NCBI GenBank assembly: GCA_032158295.1
Contig: CM063249.1
Span: 14,302,078 to 14,366,077 of the forward strand
Length of the DNA stretch: 64,000 nt
From: Pycnopodia helianthoides
Taxonomy: Eukaryota; Echinodermata; Asteroidea; Forcipulatida; Asteriidae
Reading direction: 5' to 3'
Shown here: positions 58,223-64,000 of the stretch, piece by piece
How the letters are laid out: each line of letters starts with the position of its first letter
How positions within the stretch are numbered: the first letter of the stretch is position 1
Program-made: the position numbers and the translations under genes
Notes under the pieces: model-generated
The model's input: the letters and a program-made list of their open reading frames with translations, nothing else
The model's database searches: none
Told to the model about the DNA's origin: nothing

Positions 58223-58866
58223 GATAAATGCTATTACTAGAGTACTATGTTTAGATTAAAAATGGTGTATAAATTGTCCTGTAACATAAAGCAGCTTACC
58301 AAAATGAGACCTTTTAAAAGTTTTATGAAGTTGCGAAGAATCAACTTTTGATAAGAAAGTGTCGGGAAAACACGTTCTATGCGGGGCAATCACATGATAG
58401 AAACGTAAACACTTGTAACGTCCGGAGCAACAATTTCCCCGATCGAACTTCATGGGCTCATTACATCATAAATACAGGCCATACCGTCGTAAACAGGGAT
58501 ATGAACGTGTACGAAGTTACATGACAGTTGCTGTCTGTTTCACACATTTTTATAGCTCAAAATCTGCATCAAATCACCTTTATTCTATGCGTCATATTCA
58601 GAGTTTTCACTACGAGTTGTTTATCAGTATTTAATATCCCGGTACTGCCTAAAACTCCCAGTGTTTTTCCTACAAAAAAGCTCAAAAGTTAACGGAAAAG
58701 TAACATCCAAAACATGGCTGACAAACACAACATGACATCATGAAGGCTGCTGGGATACTATACAGCCATATAATGGCAATCAGGATTTTATCAATGATGC
58801 AATGATTTCCAGTAAAATAGCTATGTGATTATCTATAGTTCGGCGTTTGTAGCGTTTGCGTGAACT

Positions 58867-58901
58867 ACGGATAAATCCGTAGGTCGTCGTAAATGGGTTA
58901 A
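58867..58901. mobile_element. Solo piggyBac-like terminus
   Basis: ACGGATAAATCCGT (palindrome) is followed by AGGTCGTCGTAAATGGG and TTAA. This resembles the end of a TTAA-target element. The matching opposite end was not found within about 600 bp upstream. Confidence 0.35.
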
Positions 58902-59265
58902 CTGATCCAATTAGCATGCTCCTACCCTTCTGACTTATGAGGCGCTTCCCTTTATAGGGTGGTGGGGATCAAAGCGCCATAGTTGCCAAGGTCCCATCTA
59001 GCAGGAATTGAGGTCACCTTGCAGAAGGGCGTATATTTCTGTTGAGCAAGAAAGCCATAGCCCTGAGGGAACTGAACCCATGGCTTGATAGGGTTATGGG
59101 AGTTTGCGTTGAAAATGCTGACCTTTCATTGTCTTTAATGATTTAGTGATATCTGTATCCTTCATTTGTCTTGGTTCAGCTGCCAAGTTCTTCTGGAATT
59201 TTCCTGTTGGGTCCAAGGCAAGGACGGTATTCTAGGTTTGCTCTGAAGCCATCGTTTGTTCGTTC

Positions 59266-61560
59266 GTGTGGTCACCGTCTTCTAGACTGGCAGAGAGCCA
59301 GTTAATTGTTGTCATCAAAGGTCGTCAGGCCAGCAGCACTGTTTGGGGGTCCGAAGATATTTCACTCCTGGATTTTATGGTTTATAGTCTGGATGGATCC
59401 GCACATGCAGAGATCAGAAGTAGTAGCACCATTTCTGCAAAGATACTGCTGGGTATGACCAGTACCTGATCTGAAACGGTTCAGGTTGATCCACTTTTGG
59501 GGGAGTTCACATCCCAGTGGTTTGCTTGACGGGATGTTGTTGTAGGACTTCAGCTGTGTAGGTGTGGTGGACCACAACTCTGCCCAGGTCATGTTGATCC
59601 AATCAGGGTGGTAAGGCTGAGAAGAGGCAAGTCTGAGGGCTTCTGTAGAGCAGTGCTTGTGAGGTAGTCTTAGGCAGGCCGTGTCTACAGGCTCAGGGAC
59701 AAGGCTGTTCATTTGCGGGCGAGTTTCATCGTCAGGGAGTTTCGGCGAAGTTCAGCAGGTACGATGTCAAAGAGAACAGGTAGGCATTCCATAGGTGTTG
59801 AAGTGAGGGTGCCACTGACTATAGTCTCATCACTGAGTTAAGGCAACATCGACCAACTTGGTATGGCCGGGTGCTGTTGGACCAGACTGGGCTCCAGTCA
59901 CTGGAGCACCTTATTCGGCGGTAGAGTACACAAGGCCAGTGCAGAGGTGCACAGAGTGGTGAAGGAGGCACCCCATCCAGTGCCAAGTCTCTTTAGGAGG
60001 TTGACCCTGGCTTTGGTCTTAGATGCAACAGCAGTGCGGTATTGGGAAAACGTGAGGCTTCTGTCGAGTGTTACACCAAGGTACTGAGTCAAAGGTTGGG
60101 TCAAAGTTGAGCTTGGTGCCATCCAGGCTGATGTCCAATGTCCTCTCAGCACGTCGGTTGGCCGGGTCTAAGCAGACTGTCTTTAGGAGGCTTCGTTTCA
60201 GGTGCCACTGGTTGAAGTAGCGGCTCAGGCTGTTGAGGTCTTTCTTAAGTGCCATTTCAATAGCTTTGAATGACTTGTCAGCAAAACCCACAGCGGAGTC
60301 ATCAGCGTAAATGAACTGTGAACAGTCACCAGTAGGCATATCAGCTGTGCAGATGTTGAAAAACACAGGGGCAAGGACAGAGCCTTGAGGGAGGCTGTTT
60401 CTGAGTTTTCTCTTCCTGCGTTGTTGACTATTAGATACCTCAAGGACAAAGAAGCAATCTTGTATTAGAACCATGAGAAATTTCACAAGTTGGACATCCA
60501 TAAGGGTCTTCAAGAGCTTTAGATAAAGGCCTCTGTGCCAGACGGTGTCATAGGCTGCAGTGAGGTCAACAAACACTGTACCATACTTCTCCTTTTTCTG
60601 AAAAGCAGCTTTGATGTCGTTGACCATGCCAGGTTCGTAACCTTATCAGTCGTGGAGCGGCCTTTCCGGACACCAGCTTGGGTGTGGTGGAGTTTCCTCT
60701 AAACAATGTAATTAATTATGGTAAGTAGGACTCTCTCAATCAGCTTGTTGAGGTGTGACAGGAGCGAGATTGGTCGGTAATTCTTGGGGTCATTGTGTGC
60801 CTTCTTTGGCTTGAGGATTACGGTGACTTGCGGTCTTCCAAAGTGGAGGAATGGTGCTTGAATGGATGCAGTTGGAAGAGCTGCAGCCAACTCATGGATT
60901 TTTTGCTCATGTGCTTCAGGAACTCTGTATGAATGTTGTCAATTCCAGGAGCTTTACCCTTCTTGATACTTGATGGCCACCGCTATCTCTTTGAAGGAAA
61001 GGGGCTGCGAGAGGGGGCTAGACTGTGGCAGTGTGCTGGTCAGCTCTTTGATGTCAGCGTTGACTTCGTGTGTGAAGGACTTAGCCTCTGGTGTTTGATC
61101 TTTCCACCTGCCATTCTTGACCAAAACTTATGCAATAGAGTTAGCTGAGACAGGGCAGGGCTTTGCTGGACAACTTCTTCCTTTGAGGCGGTTGTTGATG
61201 TCTCATGCCTTAAGGCTGGAGTGGGTGAAATTGTTGTCTTTAATTTCATCAACCCATCTTAATTGTCTCTTCTGGCCTAGAAGATCCAGGAGCTGATTGC
61301 CGATAGAGGAGAGTAGCTTATGATTTTAACTATTCTTATAGGCTTTGAATAGTCTTTGTCCCAACAGGGGACGTAAGGGTTTGACAGCCTCTGGGGATGA
61401 AATGTTTTGCTGACTGGTTGGGCATGCAGCAGAAGTCAGAGTAGGGTTCATTCATGCTGGATGAAGAGTCAGGTAGCCTAGATGACGGCTTTCTAGAGAG
61501 TTTGCTAAACCTAAGCCATTCCTGAAGTTCCATCGTTTTGAACCCTTTCACTACCATAGG
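59266..61560 (-). pseudogene. Non-LTR retrotransposon reverse transcriptase, decayed (Jockey/CR1-like)
   Basis: Read from 61560 down, pieces in shifting frames follow the order of a LINE ORF2. First comes a linker with HQRLSPSHTKSTLTSKS. Then KNYRPISLLSHLNKLIERVL (RT start), QAGVRKGRSTTDKVTNL near 60690, and FVDLTAAYDTVWHRGL (motif A with catalytic Asp). LPQGSVLAPVFFNI (motif B) and FIYADDSAVGF (YADD catalytic box) follow. Next are YLGVTLDRSLTF near 60080, PAELRRNSLTMKLAR near 59740, and a C-terminal W-x-x-L-N-R-F-R-S-G-T-G with C-M-C-G-S-I-Q-T. RT copies the element RNA at a nicked target. Several frameshifts and stops make this copy dead. The N-terminal endonuclease is not seen, because the piggyBac copy starts where the LINE 5' side should continue. 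Confidence 0.88.
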
Positions 61561-63400
61561 CGACTGCTGTCGACAGAGCGCTCACATATGCTTCCTTACC
61601 ACAGGCGACCCTCGTTGACGAGCGTGAAGTAATTTTTCCATCGTCCCACTAAATTTATCTGCTGCCTTCTGTTGAAAATTTTTAGACAGTAGGAAAGCCC
61701 TTTGCATGAGCTTTTCAATGATGTGCAATATATTAGGGTTCACCTTTGGAAATTTTTGAGAAAACTCCAAGTGAACGCTGATCAAAATTCCAACTTCTTC
61801 TTTCTTGATATGGATGAGAGAAATGCCCGCATTCTTGATGAGATTTTTGCTGACAATGATTCAGAGAATGATTCCAATTATTCTGAGGAGGAATCGGACA
61901 GGGAATCCAGCAAATTTTCTTTGGATGCTGACGTGCCGGGTTCAAGGGGTAGCTGGTCACAGGATGCGTGCTCGAGTTTTTGGTGAACGTGGCCGTGGTG
62001 GTCGGGGCGGAAGAGCTGCTGGTCGCCCTGCTAAACCCAAGAAACCCAACTTTGGTAGACCATGAACCGAGAGTGCTGAATTTCACAGGAAATCCTGGCC
62101 CTACCAATGATGTCACTGGTCTGTCAACAGCACAGATATTTCAGCTGTACTTCACTGCTGCAGTTTGGGATCTTCTGGTGAGTGAAACAAACAGATCCAC
62201 TGCCCAAAGTTTGCACGACAATGCAGACAAGCTGGCAAAGTGGGCATCCAATCCCGTAGACGAAAGTGAAATGAAAGCAGTTTGTTTTCGTATATGAACC
62301 CCGCCAGAATCTTTCTCCGGACGAAAGCATGCTGCGATTAAAAGGACGGCTGAGTTTTGTTCAGTATATGCTGAGTTTTGTTCAGTATATGCCGAAAAAG
62401 CCTGTGAAGTGGGACATGAAAGCCTTTTCCCTCAATGAATCTGCAACCGGTTATACTTGTACATGGAAACTGTACACTGGACGTGAAGATCACCCTGCAG
62501 TTGATGCTAACCCTAATATAGACCCACAGCTAATGCACCCTCAAAACCTGTATGTAAGTGGACATGTCATTCTTGACTTGGTGGACGGATTCGAGAACAA
62601 GGGTCACACCATATTTGTGACAACTACTACACAAGTACGTCACTCTTTGCAAAGCTGACAGAGCTTGGGTTTGGATGCTGCGGTACCATAAATACAGCAG
62701 CAGCGGCTTGCCAGAAGCCAACCAAAGAAAAATGGTTCGAAGAAGGGGGATCCTCAGCTGTGCATTGTCCGGCATGACAAGAGGCCAGTCACTGTACTTA
62801 CTACTGTTGGGAACTGTACAGTTGTAAACAAACGGATCAGATCCCGCCAAAACAAGACAGCTTCAGAGAAATTTCCAAACCATAGGCCATTGACGACTAC
62901 AAAAAGAATATGGGAGGCACTGACCTGGCAGATCAGATCTTCCAATATTATAATCATACCCACCAGAGCACCAAGTGGTTGAAGAGAGTTTTCTTTCATA
63001 TGCTAGAGGTGTGCATCATAGCCAATGCCTACATTGTCTAAAACAGCGTGCCAGACAACACATCCCTGACAACACTGAAGTTCCGACAGGCAGTCTCTGA
63101 AGGGCTACTTGTGGGATGGGACCGAAACCAGTCTCATCGTGGACGAAGATCTTCCCGTGCCGATCTTCCTGCAAGGCTGACCGAGAGCGCAATTTCCATC
63201 CAAGACAGATGATGGCTATATACCAAACTGTGATGTTTGTAGCGATAGGTCAAGGCGGGGCGGACGAAGGCAGACCTCAGTCTGTTGTCGTAAATGTGAT
63301 AAGGCAATGTGTGCAATTCCATGTTTTGAACGATATCATTCATACTTGAACTACAAGGTTGGATGGATAGGATCTTTCCAGAGCACACGTACATAAGCAG
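61541..63400 (+). pseudogene. piggyBac transposase remnant (DDE_Tnp_1_7 type)
   Basis: The order of pieces is that of a piggyBac-derived transposase. An acidic N-terminus (MDERNARILDEIF, 61812) is followed by STAQIFQLYFTAAVWDLLV and ETNRSTAQ (62120-62200). SPDESMLRLKGRLSF (first catalytic Asp) and MPKKPVKWDMKAFSLNESA (62392) come next. GGTDLADQIFQYY (third Asp, about 62912) leads to a Cys-rich C-terminal zinc-binding tail CDVCSDR..CCRKCDKAMCAIPCFERYHSY (63228-63350). About 100 residues between EMKA (62278) and the first Asp are missing, and the DNFYT-type block with the second Asp reads TTTTQ. A 21-bp tandem duplication repeats LSFVQYM. Stops and frameshifts are many. CCCTTTCACTACC near 61544 resembles a 5' terminus, next to TTGA instead of TTAA. 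The 3' end was not found. Confidence 0.88.
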
Positions 63401-63849
63401 AAATGCCCTTAACTTTGGTCACAATCATTTCCATAACGTGTATACAGTTACCATTTACTCTTGCAGCTGACTGAATATTTTCAATTACTGTAGGAGGGGA
63501 GGCACTATAATATTATTGCCTGACTGAAACTTGGAGTAAGACCATCGCTGTTTTGCTGAAAGAGTAGTGACATGATGATTGATCGTACATCGGTTTTTAT
63601 TTTATTTTCCATTTTATTTGCACTTGTTGTTGTCTTTTACAACATGCTGGAATTTACAATTAGGGTTGACTTTCATGTGACTTACAATACATTTCATGCA
63701 ATATTCTTTGTTCATAACAAAATGTCTTGATCTCCTGTTTTCTATTTTTGTTTTTAATAAATATTTTACTCTACTGCAGTTATGGTGTTTTTATAAATTA
63801 TGGTCCTTGCAGACAAGAAAAGTTGTTGTTCAAAAGGGATCACATATTG

Positions 63850-63975
63850 AACCCACCCATGTATGTTTACATGTACACACAGTCCATGTAAAATGTACAA
63901 TGTACCTGTACAATGTACACAAAATGTACAAGGTACAATGTACCTGTACAATGTACACATGTACAATGTACACGT
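63850..63975. repeat. TGTACA-rich short tandem repeat
   Basis: The unit 'aatgtac(a/c)(t/c)gtac' recurs, with 'acaatgtacctgtacaatgtacac' present twice at an interval of about 37 nt. The palindromic TGTACA content makes both strands look alike. The cysteine-rich frame on the minus strand is a by-product. Confidence 0.75.
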
Positions 63976-64000
63976 GTGCATGTCAGGTGATTACTGAAAC

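Noticed and set aside
63766..63981. Cys/Tyr-rich 71-codon frame resembling a small secreted peptide
   Set aside because: It is a translation of the TGTACA tandem repeat and extends into unrelated sequence.

Overview
This is a eukaryotic, intron-dominated window, about 60% AT, with no prokaryotic-style gene packing. The spliced gene and the repeat types (MITEs whose ends read TTTAAAGG...GTACA, short MITEs ending in GGGCCCAATTT, tRNA-derived SINEs with 3' tails ending in a 'tatccattattat' type run, piggyBac-like and hAT-like elements) suggest a marine deuterostome. My best guess is an echinoderm, probably a sea star. The sea-star guess rests on remembered repeat style and is inference. Most open reading frames of 60-130 codons here are chance products of intron or repeat sequence.

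One host gene is supported. It lies on the + strand, has at least four coding exons in this window, and encodes a basic helix-loop-helix leucine-zipper (bHLHZip) transcription factor closest in layout to Max. Exon A (4916-5077) carries the basic region, helix 1, the loop and the start of helix 2. Exon B (27603-27652, only 50 nt) carries the rest of helix 2. Exon C (33172-33260) carries the leucine zipper. Exon D (38903-38933, then 3' UTR) gives a short tail and a stop. All splice junctions keep the frame (phases 1, 0 and 2 between exons A-B, B-C and C-D). The introns are about 22.5, 5.5 and 5.6 kb. The 5' coding exons are not seen and probably lie upstream of the window. A possible alternative last exon at 50168-50250 has a Max-tail-like SLYT motif but cannot be joined directly to exon C in that frame.

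The rest is introns and flank filled with repeats. 1-4900: SINE pieces, a 180-bp tandem duplication, a 311-bp piggyBac-type MITE and a LINE 3' end. 5-27 kb: many MITEs, including a 360-bp hAT-type MITE with a perfect 8-bp target duplication (10936-11311). 28.6-31.6 kb: two minisatellites. 46.8-50 kb: a recent 1.42-kb tandem duplication whose breakpoint lies in a MITE end. 51.0-51.2 kb: a degenerate TTAGGG interstitial telomeric block between direct repeats. 52.0-53.3 kb: a higher-order array of roughly 100-bp units, each with a GAGGGCAGCAGAC-like core. 57.2-58.2 kb: a 1-kb hAT-like nonautonomous element. 59.2-61.6 kb: a decayed non-LTR retrotransposon reverse transcriptase on the minus strand. 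61.5-63.4 kb: a decayed piggyBac transposase on the plus strand.

I found no convincing new multi-gene system. The most worthwhile items are the divergent Max-like factor (Asn where E-box binders of this class have His, and a 3-residue longer linker before the zipper), the telomeric-like insert with flanking duplication, and the array of CTCF-like motifs.
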